A stretch of 64,000 nt of DNA from an uncultured Clostridium sp. (GCF_934754925.1 NZ_CAKVJA010000004.1:1-64000), one strand, 5' to 3'. Shown: positions 1-8,607, counted from the stretch's first letter. Numbers and translations: made by a program. The notes: generated by a model not told the origin, from the letters alone.

Positions 1-504
1 AGTAAAGATTATATAACAGTATCATCAAGTAGTAGTGGAAACTCAAGCTCAAGTAGTACTGGAAGCTCAAGTAGTAGCAGTACTACAATACAAAGCGGAA
101 CAGTAAAAGTAAATGGTGGGCTAAATGTAAGAAGTGGAGCAGGAACAAGCTATTCAGTAATAGGATCATTAAGCAATGGATCAAAAGTAGAAATAGTAGA
201 AACAAGTGGTACATGGTATAAAATAAAATACGGAAGCGGCTATGGATATGTAAGTAAAGATTATATAACAGTATCATCAAGTAGTAGTGGAAACTCAAGC
301 TCAAGTAGTACTGGAAGCTCAAGTAGTAGCAGTACTACAATACAAAGCGGAACAGTAAAAGTAAATGGTGGGCTAAATGTAAGAAGTGGAGCAGGAACAA
401 GCTATTCGGTAATAGGATCATTAAGCAATGGATCAAAAGTAGAAATAGTAGAAACAAGTGGTACTTGGTATAAGATAAAATACGGAAGTGGTTATGGGTA
501 TGTA
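1..504 (+). repeat. 252-bp in-frame tandem repeat (SH3b unit plus linker)
   Basis: Bases 1-252 and 253-504 are the same apart from six single-base changes, all near the 3' end of the unit and all in third codon positions. The protein repeat is therefore exact. The array may continue to the left of the window. Confidence 0.93.
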
Positions 505-750
505 TCAAAAGATTATATTACAATAAATACAAGAAGTATCGCAGAAAATACAGTTTTAAAAGAAGGAACAGCTGTTACATTGGCATTAAAGGTTAGAGAT
601 GAATCTAACTATGAAGCAAATATTGTGGGAACAATAGCTATGGGAGAAAAAGTTTCTGTAGTAGAAGATAATGGTGAGTGGAGTAAAATACAATACAATG
701 ATACAATAGGTTATATATTAAATGAATATGTAGATTTCAATATAGCATAG
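1..750 (+). CDS. SH3-repeat secreted/cell-wall protein, 3' end (partial)
   Basis: The frame is open from base 1 and ends at TAG 748-750, giving 249 residues with no start in the window. It holds bacterial SH3 (SH3b) domains, recognisable by the LNVRSGAGTSYSVIG core and the WYKIKYGSGYGYVSKDYI end, joined by Ser/Thr-rich linkers. The first two repeat units are 84 residues each and identical in protein sequence. A third, diverged SH3-like domain (about residues 180-247) ends the protein. SH3b domains in Clostridium usually bind peptidoglycan on secreted hydrolases, so a wall-associated role is likely. The catalytic part, if there is one, lies upstream of this window. Family assignment is firm; the enzyme type is unknown. 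Confidence 0.85.
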   Translation, partial: SKDYITVSSSSSGNSSSSSTGSSSSSSTTIQSGTVKVNGGLNVRSGAGTSYSVIGSLSNGSKVEIVETSGTWYKIKYGSGYGYVSKDYITVSSSSSGNSSSSSTGSSSSSSTTIQSGTVKVNGGLNVRSGAGTSYSVIGSLSNGSKVEIVETSGTWYKIKYGSGYGYVSKDYITINTRSIAENTVLKEGTAVTLALKVRDESNYEANIVGTIAMGEKVSVVEDNGEWSKIQYNDTIGYILNEYVDFNIA

Positions 751-927
751 TTTAAGGTTAATCTTTAATATAACTAATGAGTTATATTAGTTTGAATTAT
801 AGATATAGTAATTATTTATAAAAATCAAATTAATATAACTCTTTGAATTTTTATATGGCATAAATTATGTTTATGTGATAAACTAAATAACCCTATGAAA
901 ATAAGTACAAAAGAGGAGAGTGAAAAT

Positions 928-1755
928 ATGGAATTATTTGTGACTGATTTAGATGGAACATTAATTAATAGCAAAAGAGAGGTTCCTAAAAAGTCTGTAA
1001 AAATTTTAAATGAATTAATCAATCAAGGTGTTAATTTTACAGTAGCTACAGCTAGAACTCCGGCAACAGCAGTTGAAATATTACAAGATTTAGATTTAAA
1101 GCTACCAGTTGCTTTAATGAATGGAGTACTAATATATGATACTAGAGAATTAAAGTATATAGATATTAAAAGAATAGAGAAAGAATCAGCAAATAAAGTT
1201 TTAGATATTTTCAAATCATATAATAAAAATCCATTAGTATATGGTGTTAAAGATAATCACTTATGGGTGTATCATAAAGAATTTGAAAATGTTTATGAAT
1301 ATAACTTTTATAAGGAAAGAACTGACAAAAAGTTAAAAACCTTTGTAAAGATTGAAAATTACAAAGAATCAATTATAGAGTCAAATATAATTAATTTTGT
1401 AGCTTTTGATGATTATGAAAAAATAAAAGCAATAGCTGAAGAAATTAGAGATGTTGAAGGAATGACAGTTAACTATTATAAAGACGTATACGAAGATTGT
1501 TACTTTTTAGAGGCTTATAGTAGTGAAGCATCTAAAGCTAATGGTATAAAGTACTTATCAAAATATATAGACTATAGTAAGGTTATTTGCTTTGGAGATA
1601 ATTTAAATGATATACCTATGTTTGAACTAGCTAACGAAGCATATGCTACTGCAAATGCAGCAGAAGAAATTAAAAAAATAGCTACTGATGTAATAGGTAG
1701 TTGTGAAGATGATGGAGTTGCTGAGTTCTTAGTAAATAGATTTAAAACTAAATAA
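928..1755 (+). CDS. Cof-type HAD-superfamily hydrolase
   Basis: This 275-residue protein has the haloacid dehalogenase nucleophile motif DLDGT at residues 7-11 (Asp7 nucleophile, Asp9 acid/base). It also has the C-terminal metal-binding motif FGDNLNDIPMF expected for class IIB (Cof) phosphatases with a large cap domain. Family members dephosphorylate sugar phosphates, nucleotides or flavin/pyridoxal phosphates in the cytoplasm; the substrate here cannot be told. The start was set at ATG 928 because GAGGAG (914-919) precedes it at good spacing; an upstream ATG at 895 lacks a ribosome binding site. A second Cof-type paralogue lies at 20892. A hairpin terminator follows. Confidence 0.85.
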   Translation: MELFVTDLDGTLINSKREVPKKSVKILNELINQGVNFTVATARTPATAVEILQDLDLKLPVALMNGVLIYDTRELKYIDIKRIEKESANKVLDIFKSYNKNPLVYGVKDNHLWVYHKEFENVYEYNFYKERTDKKLKTFVKIENYKESIIESNIINFVAFDDYEKIKAIAEEIRDVEGMTVNYYKDVYEDCYFLEAYSSEASKANGIKYLSKYIDYSKVICFGDNLNDIPMFELANEAYATANAAEEIKKIATDVIGSCEDDGVAEFLVNRFKTK

Positions 1756-1760
1756 TAAAT

Positions 1761-1820
1761 TAAAACAGAAAGTATTATATTATTAATAAAATAATAAAAT
1801 ATTTTCTGTTTTATTATTTT
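1761..1820 (+). terminator. Rho-independent terminator after the HAD gene
   Basis: An inverted repeat, TAAAACAGAAA...TTTCTGTTTTA, has arms at about 1761-1776 and 1798-1813, followed by a T-rich run. Confidence 0.6.
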
Positions 1821-2123
1821 ATTAATAAAAATAAATCTATATATATCCAAAGAAGAGAGGTGAAAACGATACAAAAAGAAAAATTTACCTAATAAATTAA
1901 TAAATTGTAAATTTAATTAAAGTAAGGTATATCAATAGTTTTATATAGTTAAAAAATAAAAATATAAAAATAAATATAAAATTATTAACGAATTATCAAT
2001 AAAATATAAGCTTTAATTAATAGTTTTTCATAAAATGCTTGAAAAAAATAATAAAACAATATATTATAAAAACAAGAGATGATTGAAATACATATTAAGG
2101 CAATTAAAAGAGGGGGAGTAATT
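1821..2123. other. AT-rich intergenic region upstream of the NSS transporter
   Basis: About 300 bases of very AT-rich sequence lie between the terminator and the transporter start. I see the ribosome binding site AGAGGGGGAG (2111-2118) but no convincing small gene, riboswitch or strong -35/-10 pair. Confidence 0.5.
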
Positions 2124-3641
2124 ATGGATAATAAAAGAGACCAATGGGGGACAAAGCTTGGTTTTATATTAGCAGCTGTAGGGTCAGCGGTTGGTTTAGG
2201 TAACATATGGAGATTTCCATACCTAGTTTATGAAAATGGAGGAGGAGCATTTTTAGTTCCATACTTCTTTGCTATATTTACAGCTGGTATACCATTATTG
2301 ATTTTAGAATATGGAATGGGTCATAAATTTAAGGGCTCTACTCCATTAGCTATGGCAAGAGGAAATAAGAAATGGGAGTGGCTTGGATGGTGGCCAAGCA
2401 TTACTGCATTCTTTATATTAGGATATTATTCAATGATTTTAAGTTGGGCTATGAAGTACTTTACACTAAGTTTTTCAAAAGGTTGGGGTAGTGATCCTAA
2501 TTCATTTTTCTATAATGATTTTTTAAAACTTACAGATTCACCATTCCAATTTGGAACAGTTATTTGGCCGGTATTAATAGGAATAATATTAGTTTGGGGA
2601 ATTAGTTGGTTTATATGCTATAAGGGTGTAAAAGGTGGTATAGAGAAATTAAATAAAGTTTTACTACCAACATTAGTGGGAATAATGATAGTAATTGTTG
2701 TAAGGGGCATAACTTTAGAAGGTGCTACTTTAGGATTAAATAAATTATTCACTCCTGATTGGAACAAAGTAATGGAACCAAAGGTTTGGATAGCAGCATA
2801 TGGACAAGTATTCTATTCATTAAGTTTAGCTATGGGAATAATGATGACTTATTCAAGTTATTTACCTAAAAAGACAGATATAAATAATAGTGCATTTATG
2901 ACTGGATTTGCAAACTGTGGATTTGAATTTTTATGTGCAATTGGAGTATTTGCAATTTTAGGATTTATGGCAACAAGCCAAGGGGTTGGAATTGATGAAG
3001 TTGTTTCAAGTGGTATTGGATTAGCGTTTATAGTTTTTCCTAAGGTATTTTCAGTTATGGGAATATGGGGAACTATACTTGGATGTTTATTCTTTACTTG
3101 CTTAGTTTTTGCAGGATTAACATCTTGTGTATCTTTAGTTGAAGCTGTATCATCGGCTATAATAGATAAAACTGGTTGGGAGCGTAAGAAAGTTGTTTCT
3201 GTCATAGCTTTAGCAGGTGTTGTTATGAGTTCAACATTTGCATCAGGAGCAGGATTATATATATTAGATATAATGGATAACTTTATTAATTGCTATGGAA
3301 TTGTAGTTGTAGGATTATTAGAGGCTATTGTTATAGGATGGATAATTAAACCTGCAACAATTAGAAATCACACAAATAAAACTTCATACTTTAGAATTGG
3401 GAAGTGGTGGGATTTTACTGTTAAATTTATAACACCAACAATGTTAGCAATAATGTTAATTAGTAATTTTGTAAAAGAAATAAAAACACCTTATGGAGGA
3501 TACAATATACCAGAATTATTTGCTTATGGATGGTCCGTTATTGCTTTAGGTATAATAGGAGCTTTATTAGCTTCAAAGAGCCCTTGGAGAAATAAAGCAA
3601 TAGAAGATTTTAAAGAGGAAAGTGAAGAGGAGGTAGTTTAA
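2124..3641 (+). CDS. NSS-family sodium-dependent amino-acid transporter (methionine/alanine type, MetP-like)
   Basis: This 505-residue polytopic membrane protein belongs to the neurotransmitter:sodium symporter (LeuT/SNF) family. The N-terminal signature WGTKLGFILAAVGSAVGLGN with following IWRFPYL is diagnostic: the unwound helix 1 binds Na+ and substrate. About 11-12 hydrophobic helices follow. The start is ATG 2124 behind AGAGGGGGAG; the upstream ATG at 2079 has no ribosome binding site. A 35-residue MetS-type small subunit starts one base after the stop codon. In Corynebacterium that pairing forms the MetPS methionine/alanine importer, so import of such an amino acid is inferred; the exact substrate is not shown. 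Confidence 0.88.
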   Translation: MDNKRDQWGTKLGFILAAVGSAVGLGNIWRFPYLVYENGGGAFLVPYFFAIFTAGIPLLILEYGMGHKFKGSTPLAMARGNKKWEWLGWWPSITAFFILGYYSMILSWAMKYFTLSFSKGWGSDPNSFFYNDFLKLTDSPFQFGTVIWPVLIGIILVWGISWFICYKGVKGGIEKLNKVLLPTLVGIMIVIVVRGITLEGATLGLNKLFTPDWNKVMEPKVWIAAYGQVFYSLSLAMGIMMTYSSYLPKKTDINNSAFMTGFANCGFEFLCAIGVFAILGFMATSQGVGIDEVVSSGIGLAFIVFPKVFSVMGIWGTILGCLFFTCLVFAGLTSCVSLVEAVSSAIIDKTGWERKKVVSVIALAGVVMSSTFASGAGLYILDIMDNFINCYGIVVVGLLEAIVIGWIIKPATIRNHTNKTSYFRIGKWWDFTVKFITPTMLAIMLISNFVKEIKTPYGGYNIPELFAYGWSVIALGIIGALLASKSPWRNKAIEDFKEESEEEVV

Positions 3642-3642
3642 T

Positions 3643-3750
3643 ATGACAGCAACAGCATTAACTTATTTTGCAATTGGTGCAATAGTATTATGGGGTGGTT
3701 TAATAACTACATTAACTATCTCAATAAAAAAAGAAAAAGAAATGAATTAG
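3643..3750 (+). CDS. metS: MetS-type small subunit of NSS transporter (35 aa)
   Basis: This very short frame, MTATALTYFAIGAIVLWGGL followed by a second hydrophobic stretch and a KKEKEMN tail, encodes 35 residues with a single membrane helix. It begins one base after the transporter stop codon, with GAAGAGGAGG of the upstream gene as ribosome binding site. Length, the I/V-x-WGGL motif and position match the small subunits that accompany methionine/alanine NSS importers (MetS of Corynebacterium). It is inferred to be needed for transporter activity. Easily missed because of its size. Confidence 0.82.
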   Translation: MTATALTYFAIGAIVLWGGLITTLTISIKKEKEMN

Positions 3751-3780
3751 TTAAATCCAAGATTAACAATATAAAATATT

Positions 3781-3826
3781 TAGGAAACAAAAGGGAGGCG
3801 CAGATGCGTCTCTCTTTTGTTTCCTA
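3781..3826 (+). terminator. Long hairpin terminator after metS
   Basis: There is a near-complete inverted repeat of about 20 bp (TAGGAAACAAAAGGGAGGCG against its complement, with a few G.U pairs) around a short loop. The 3' arm carries CTCTTTTGTTT; the U tract is internal rather than trailing, so termination strength is uncertain. Confidence 0.65.
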
Positions 3827-3842
3827 TTAACTAAGCGTTCAC

Positions 3843-3872
3843 TTAAAGACAAAGTTCGTCATATTCTATAAT
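3843..3872 (+). promoter_or_regulatory. Putative asnB promoter
   Basis: A TATAAT box at 3867-3872 lies about 18 bases after a weak TTAAAG -35 element (3843-3848). The predicted leader is only about 20 bases, so no riboswitch or T-box fits. Confidence 0.45.
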
Positions 3873-3897
3873 ATGAATTTAATGAGAAGGTGAAATT

Positions 3898-5739
3898 ATG
3901 TGTGGAATAGCTGGAATGGTAGACTTTAATAGAATTTTAAAAGGGAAAAAAGATATACTTTGTAAAATGGTAAAAACATTAGAGAGAAGAGGACCAGATA
4001 GTGAAGGATTATATAACTCTAATAACGTATTGCTTGGACATAGAAGATTAATAGTTGTTGATCCTGAGGGTGGAAAACAACCAATGATTAAAATTGTAGG
4101 TGGAAAAAAATACGTTATAGTATATAATGGAGAACTTTATAATACAGAAGACTTAAGAAAAGAGTTATTAGAAGAAAATTTTACTTTTGATTCGTACTCA
4201 GATACAGAAGTATTATTGACATCATATATTGCTTGGGGAATAGATGCAATTAAAAAATTAAACGGAATATTTGCATTTGCTATATATGATGAAGATAAGC
4301 AACAAGTATTTTTAGCAAGAGATCCTATGGGGGTTAAACCATTATTTTATTCTAAAAAGGGGAGTACACTAATTTTTGGATCAGAAATTAAGACAATACT
4401 TGCACATCCAGAGGTAAAGGCAGAAGTTGATAGAGATGGATTAACAGAGCTTTTTGCATTAGGGCCAGCAGTATCGCCAGGAAGTGCAGTATATAAGGGG
4501 ATAAATGAAATAGCAGCAGCAAATTGTATGCTAGTAACAAAGGATAATATAAAGATATGGGAATATTGGAAAGTTGAAGCTAAAGAGTTAAATGAAACAA
4601 CTGATGAATCAGTAAGTCATGTTAGACAACTATTAATTGATGCTATAAGAAGACAATTAGTAGGAGATGTTCCAGTATGCACTTTTTTATCAGGAGGATT
4701 AGACTCATCAGCAATATCAGCAATAGCAGCGGCTGACTTTAAAGAGAAGGGAAAGAAGTTAACAACTTATTCAATAGATTATGAAGGTAATGATAAATAT
4801 TTTAAGGCATCATTATTTCAACCTACTTCAGACCAATATTTTGCAGAAAGGATGGCTAAATTTATAGATAGTGATCATAGAACTGTTTTGCTAAAGCAAG
4901 AAGATTTAGCTTATGCATTAAGGGAAGCTACTTTAAGTAGAGATTTACCAGGTATGGCAGATGTAGATTCTTCATTATTGTTATTCTGCAAGGAAATAAG
5001 AAAAGATTTTGTTGTTAGCTTATCAGGAGAGTGTGCAGACGAACTATTTGCCGGTTATCCATGGTTTACTCATGAGGAAATGATAAATGCTAACACTTTT
5101 CCATGGTCAAGATCTGTTGGTGAAAGAAAGACAATTTTAAATGATAATTTAAAAAATATAAAGATTGAAGAGCTTACTAATGAAGAATACTTGAAAACTT
5201 TAAAAGAGGTGCCACATTTAGATAATGAAGATAAAAAGACTTATAGAATGAGAGAGTTATTTTATTTAAATTTAAAATGGTTTATGGTTAATTTGTTAAA
5301 TAGAAAAGATAGATCAAGTATGTATAATAGTTTAGAAGTGAGAGTTCCTTTTGCAGACTATAGAATTGTTGATTATGCTTTTAATTTACCTGTAGATGTA
5401 AAACTTTTAGAGAGAAGAGAAAAAGGATTATTGAGGAAAGCTTTAGTAGGTATACTTCCAGATGATATAGTATATAGAAAGAAGAGTCCATATCCAAAGA
5501 CTCATAATCCTATATATACTAATATTGTTTGTAGTATGATGAATGAGATATTAGATGATAAAACTTCACCTATACTTCAAATAATAAATAAAGATAAGGT
5601 TCAAGAAATAGTGGACACAAAGGGAGCTTCATATAAGACACCTTGGTTTGGACAACTTATGACTGGACCACAAATGATTGCATATCTAATCCAAGTTGAT
5701 ACTTGGTTAAGGGATTATAATGTTAATATATTAATATAA
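3898..5739 (+). CDS. asnB: Asparagine synthase (glutamine-hydrolysing)
   Basis: The protein has 613 residues. The mature N-terminus begins with the class II glutamine amidotransferase nucleophile: Cys2 of MCGIAGMVDF. The glutaminase domain spans about residues 1-210. The C-terminal ATP pyrophosphatase domain carries the PP-loop SGGLDSS (about residue 265) and the SLSGECADELFAGYPWF motif. It transfers the glutamine amide nitrogen to aspartate through an aspartyl-AMP intermediate in the cytoplasm. Length and motifs match full-length AsnB, and no damage is visible. Ribosome binding site GAGAAGG is close to the ATG. Transcribed alone, with a hairpin terminator after it. Confidence 0.95.
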   Translation: MCGIAGMVDFNRILKGKKDILCKMVKTLERRGPDSEGLYNSNNVLLGHRRLIVVDPEGGKQPMIKIVGGKKYVIVYNGELYNTEDLRKELLEENFTFDSYSDTEVLLTSYIAWGIDAIKKLNGIFAFAIYDEDKQQVFLARDPMGVKPLFYSKKGSTLIFGSEIKTILAHPEVKAEVDRDGLTELFALGPAVSPGSAVYKGINEIAAANCMLVTKDNIKIWEYWKVEAKELNETTDESVSHVRQLLIDAIRRQLVGDVPVCTFLSGGLDSSAISAIAAADFKEKGKKLTTYSIDYEGNDKYFKASLFQPTSDQYFAERMAKFIDSDHRTVLLKQEDLAYALREATLSRDLPGMADVDSSLLLFCKEIRKDFVVSLSGECADELFAGYPWFTHEEMINANTFPWSRSVGERKTILNDNLKNIKIEELTNEEYLKTLKEVPHLDNEDKKTYRMRELFYLNLKWFMVNLLNRKDRSSMYNSLEVRVPFADYRIVDYAFNLPVDVKLLERREKGLLRKALVGILPDDIVYRKKSPYPKTHNPIYTNIVCSMMNEILDDKTSPILQIINKDKVQEIVDTKGASYKTPWFGQLMTGPQMIAYLIQVDTWLRDYNVNILI

Positions 5740-5749
5740 TAAGATAAGG

Positions 5750-5790
5750 GAAGGTTGCAGATTAATAATTTGCAATCTTCTTTTCTTTTT
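5750..5790 (+). terminator. asnB terminator
   Basis: A stem of GAAGGTTGCA (5750-5759) with TGCAATCTTC (5771-5780) is followed by TTTTCTTTTTT. Confidence 0.85.
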
Positions 5791-5830
5791 TAAAATTAAT
5801 TAAAAAGCACTATACAAAATAAATCATATA

Positions 5831-5859
5831 TTGACAAAAAAAAACAGATAAATTATAAT
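5831..5859 (+). promoter_or_regulatory. Promoter of first BMP cassette
   Basis: TTGACA (5831-5836) and TATAAT (5854-5859) are 17 bases apart: a consensus housekeeping promoter that starts just ahead of the purine aptamer. Confidence 0.85.
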
Positions 5860-5878
5860 GATACCCGATAATTAAAGG

Positions 5879-5943
5879 ACTCATATAAATCTCAAATATG
5901 GTGAGGTGTTTCTACTGAAAACCTTAAATTTTCAGCTATGAGT
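5879..5943 (+). promoter_or_regulatory. Purine riboswitch 1 (guanine-type, variant core)
   Basis: This 65-base aptamer has P1 ACTCATA/TATGAGT, the L2 motif ATATGG, the J2/3 motif GTTTCTAC and the L3 CC needed for loop-loop contact. The ligand-pairing base (position 74 in xpt numbering) is C, so it should read guanine or hypoxanthine. The base before it (position 73) is G, where the two sister switches have A. P3 keeps its pairing by a U-A swap at its base. Downstream there is only a weak A-U/G.U hairpin (about 5989-6025) before a T6 run. Confidence 0.92.
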
Positions 5944-6084
5944 GAGCTTGATATATATTAACTCTATACGAAATATATATGGGTTATGGTGTATTAAATT
6001 CGTTGTAGCTGTTTATATGTTTTTTGAGTGTAGATTAAATATTGTAAAGCGCAAAAAAACATAATATTTAGGAGGAGTCTACTT

Positions 6085-7155
6085 ATGAAGAAAAAAATCG
6101 TTGCATTAGTACTTTCGGCATTAATGGTAACAGGCCTAGTTGGTTGTGGAAGCGATAACAACTCATCAACATCAGAAGGAAGTGCATTAAAAGTTGGTAT
6201 GGTTACTGATACAGGTACAATTGATGACAAATCATTTAACCAAGGTACATGGGAAGGAATAGAAGAGGCTAAAGAAAAATTTGGTCTTGAAACAACATTT
6301 ATGCAACCTAATGGAGAATCAGAATCAAGTTATTTAACAGAAATTCAAAATCTTTATGATTCAGGTTATAAGTTTATAGTAACACCAGGTTACAAATTTG
6401 AAACAGCTATATATAAGGCTCAAGAAAAATATAGTGATGCAAAATTTGTTTTAATCGATGGGGAACCAAATGACGGTAAAAATAATTATGTTGTAGCTGA
6501 TAATACAGTTGCAGTATACTTTGCTGAAGAACAAAGTGGATTTATAGCAGGTGTAGCAGCTGCGGCTGAATTACAAAATGGTGATTTTGGATTTATTGGT
6601 GGAATGGAAATACCAGCAGTTAAAAAGTTTAACTATGGATTCCAACAAGGGGTAGCTTATGCTAATGAACATTACGGAACGAATGTTAATTTAAAAGCTG
6701 AAAATATAGTTTACTCAGGCTCATTCTCTGATACTGCTTTAGGACAACAATTAGCGGCTCAAATGTATGATAATGGAGTAAAAGCAATATTTACTGCAGC
6801 AGCTGGTGTTAATATAGGAGTTATTACAGAAGCTAAATCAAGAGTTGTTAATGGTGAAGAAGCATGGGTTATAGGTGTTGACTCTGACCAATATGATGAT
6901 GGTATTTATGAAGGAAGTAAATCAGTAGTATTAACTTCAGCTATTAAGAAGATTGAAGAAGCTACTTACCAAATAATAGAGAATGAGATAAATGGTGAAT
7001 TCCCAGGTGGACAAGTTTTAAGATTTGATGCTAAAAATGATGCAGTGGGTATTCCAAGTGAAAATCCAAACTTAAGTGAAGATACAATTACAAAAGTTAA
7101 TGAAGTTATAAATGCTATTAAGGCAGATGAAGTAGAAGTTAAAACTGAATTATAA
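6085..7155 (+). CDS. BMP-family purine-nucleoside-binding lipoprotein (copy 1)
   Basis: This 356-residue lipoprotein has a type II signal peptide with lipobox LVGC and lipidated Cys21. The BMP (basic membrane protein/Med) domain, a periplasmic-binding-protein fold, fills the rest: KVGMVTDTGTIDDKSFNQG, GYKFETAIYKAQEKY, VIGVDSDQYDDG. BMP proteins of this type (PnrA, NupN, BmpA) bind purine nucleosides outside the membrane and pass them to a sugar-type ABC permease. Genes for such a permease and ATPase lie at 10506-14052. Expression sits behind purine riboswitch 1. It has two close paralogues directly downstream, each with its own switch. Specificity for guanosine or inosine is inferred from the switch type. 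Confidence 0.9.
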   Translation: MKKKIVALVLSALMVTGLVGCGSDNNSSTSEGSALKVGMVTDTGTIDDKSFNQGTWEGIEEAKEKFGLETTFMQPNGESESSYLTEIQNLYDSGYKFIVTPGYKFETAIYKAQEKYSDAKFVLIDGEPNDGKNNYVVADNTVAVYFAEEQSGFIAGVAAAAELQNGDFGFIGGMEIPAVKKFNYGFQQGVAYANEHYGTNVNLKAENIVYSGSFSDTALGQQLAAQMYDNGVKAIFTAAAGVNIGVITEAKSRVVNGEEAWVIGVDSDQYDDGIYEGSKSVVLTSAIKKIEEATYQIIENEINGEFPGGQVLRFDAKNDAVGIPSENPNLSEDTITKVNEVINAIKADEVEVKTEL

Positions 7156-7170
7156 AATTAATATAAGTTT

Positions 7171-7204
7171 AGGGTTATGTTAAAGAATTAACATAACCCT
7201 TTTC
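7171..7204 (+). terminator. Terminator after BMP copy 1
   Basis: A perfect 12-bp stem, AGGGTTATGTTA/TAACATAACCCT, is followed by TTTCGTT. Confidence 0.8.
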
Positions 7205-7237
7205 GTTAAATCTTGATACAAAAATGGATAAATAGTA

Positions 7238-7266
7238 TTGACAGCAAAAAAAATATTAAATATAAT
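7238..7266 (+). promoter_or_regulatory. Promoter of second BMP cassette
   Basis: TTGACA (7238-7243) and TATAAT (7261-7266) have a 17-base spacer. CGAAC (7273-7277) sits at the predicted start site. Confidence 0.85.
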
Positions 7267-7285
7267 ATGACACGAACGATGGATA

Positions 7286-7350
7286 ACTCATATAGATCCC
7301 GAATATGGCGGGGTGTTTCTACCGGAAGCCTTTAATTTCCGACTATGAGT
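7286..7350 (+). promoter_or_regulatory. Purine riboswitch 2 (guanine-type)
   Basis: A 65-base aptamer with P1 ACTCATA/TATGAGT, L2 ATATGG, J2/3 GTTTCTAC and CCGACTATGAG at the 3' side. C at the ligand-pairing position gives guanine/hypoxanthine specificity. It is followed by ACTCTATACG, shared by all three leaders, and then a strong terminator hairpin. This arrangement indicates ligand-induced transcription termination. Confidence 0.95.
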
Positions 7351-7391
7351 GAAATTTATGAATGTGACTCTATACGAATAATTATTGAGTT

Positions 7392-7434
7392 AAGACGTAT
7401 TATTTTCACTTTGGAAATTAATACGTCTTTTTTT
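7392..7434 (+). terminator. Riboswitch-controlled terminator 2
   Basis: AAGACGTATTA (7392-7402) pairs with TAATACGTCTT (7419-7429) and leads into a T7 run, ahead of the coding region: the expression platform of switch 2. Confidence 0.88.
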
Positions 7435-7485
7435 ATTTGGGTTAGATGAGTTTGTTTAAGATAAGTATTTGGGAGGAATGTACAA

Positions 7486-8559
7486 ATGAGAAAAAAAATT
7501 ATTACATTAGTACTTTCAGTACTAATGACAACAGGATTAGTTGCATGTGGAAACAGTGGTAACGGTTCGTCAAATTCAGGAGAAGGAACATTGAAGGTTG
7601 GTATGGTTACTGACTCAGGGACAATTGATGATAAGTCATTTAATCAAGGTACTTGGGAAGGAATAATAGAAGCAGAAGAGAACCTTGAAATTGAAAAGAA
7701 CTACTTAAAGCCTTCTGGAGAAACAGAAGCTGATTATTTAACAGAGATACAAAATCTTTATGATTCAGGATATAGATTTATAGTAGCACCAGGATTCAAA
7801 CTTGAATCAGCTATATATAAGGCTCAAGAAAAATATAGTGATGCAAAATTTGTTTTAATTGACGGAGAACCAAATGATGGTAAGGGTAATTATCTTGTAG
7901 CTGACAATACAGTTGCAATACAGTTTGCCGAAGAAGAGGGTGGATTCGTAGCAGGTGTTGCAGCAGCACTTGAATTAAAAACTGGTGAATTTGGATTTAT
8001 AGGTGGTATGGAAGCAGCAGCGGTAAAAAGATTTAATTATGGATTCCAACAAGGCGTAGCTTATGCTAATGAAAAACTTGGAACATCTATTAGCTTAAAA
8101 GCTGAAAATATTGTTTACTCAGGTTCATTTACTGATTTAGCTTTAGGTCAACAAATAGCGGCTCAAATGTATGATAGAGGTGTTAAAGTTATATTTGCTG
8201 CAGCTGGTGCAACTGGTATGGGTGCTATAACAGAAGCTAAAACAAGAGCTGTTAACGGTGAAGAAGCGTGGGTTATAGGTGTTGACTGTGACCAGTATGC
8301 TGATGGTATTTATGAGGGTAATAAATCAGTAATATTAACTTCTGCTATTAAGAAAGTAAACGAAGCAGCTTATCAAATGATAGAAGCTGAGTTAAATAAT
8401 GAATTTCCAGGTGGTCAATCATTAATATTTAATGCTAAAAATAATGCAGTAGGTCTTCCACAAGAGAATCCAAACTTAAGTGAAGATACAGTAACAAAAG
8501 TTAATGAAGTATTAGAAGCTATTAAGAATGGTGAAATAGAAGTTAAAAGTGAATTATAA
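7486..8559 (+). CDS. BMP-family purine-nucleoside-binding lipoprotein (copy 2)
   Basis: This 357-residue paralogue of the flanking genes has a signal peptide with lipobox LVAC and Cys21, then the full BMP domain (KVGMVTDSGTIDDKSFNQG; VIGVDCDQYADG). It keeps the core nucleoside-binding layout but differs in surface residues and in a Cys replacing Ser in the GVDxDQY motif. A role as an alternative nucleoside-binding subunit for the shared ABC transporter downstream is inferred. It is controlled by purine riboswitch 2 and ended by its own terminator, so it forms a self-contained cassette. Ribosome binding site GGGAGGAATG precedes the ATG. Confidence 0.9.
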   Translation: MRKKIITLVLSVLMTTGLVACGNSGNGSSNSGEGTLKVGMVTDSGTIDDKSFNQGTWEGIIEAEENLEIEKNYLKPSGETEADYLTEIQNLYDSGYRFIVAPGFKLESAIYKAQEKYSDAKFVLIDGEPNDGKGNYLVADNTVAIQFAEEEGGFVAGVAAALELKTGEFGFIGGMEAAAVKRFNYGFQQGVAYANEKLGTSISLKAENIVYSGSFTDLALGQQIAAQMYDRGVKVIFAAAGATGMGAITEAKTRAVNGEEAWVIGVDCDQYADGIYEGNKSVILTSAIKKVNEAAYQMIEAELNNEFPGGQSLIFNAKNNAVGLPQENPNLSEDTVTKVNEVLEAIKNGEIEVKSEL

Positions 8560-8575
8560 AATTTTATAAAGGTAG

Positions 8576-8607
8576 GGCTATGTTCATATGATTAACATGG
8601 CCTTTTT
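8576..8607 (+). terminator. Terminator after BMP copy 2
   Basis: GGCTATGTT/AACATGGCC stem (one G.U pair), followed by TTTTT. Confidence 0.78.

Noticed and set aside
83..322. Leu/His-rich minus-strand frame opposite the SH3 repeats
   Set aside because: It is the mirror of Ser/Gly-rich repeat codons, has no ribosome binding site and lies wholly within a real gene.
1859..1905. Small gene after GAAGAGAGGTG
   Set aside because: The sequence looks like a ribosome binding site, but no start codon with an open frame of useful length follows.
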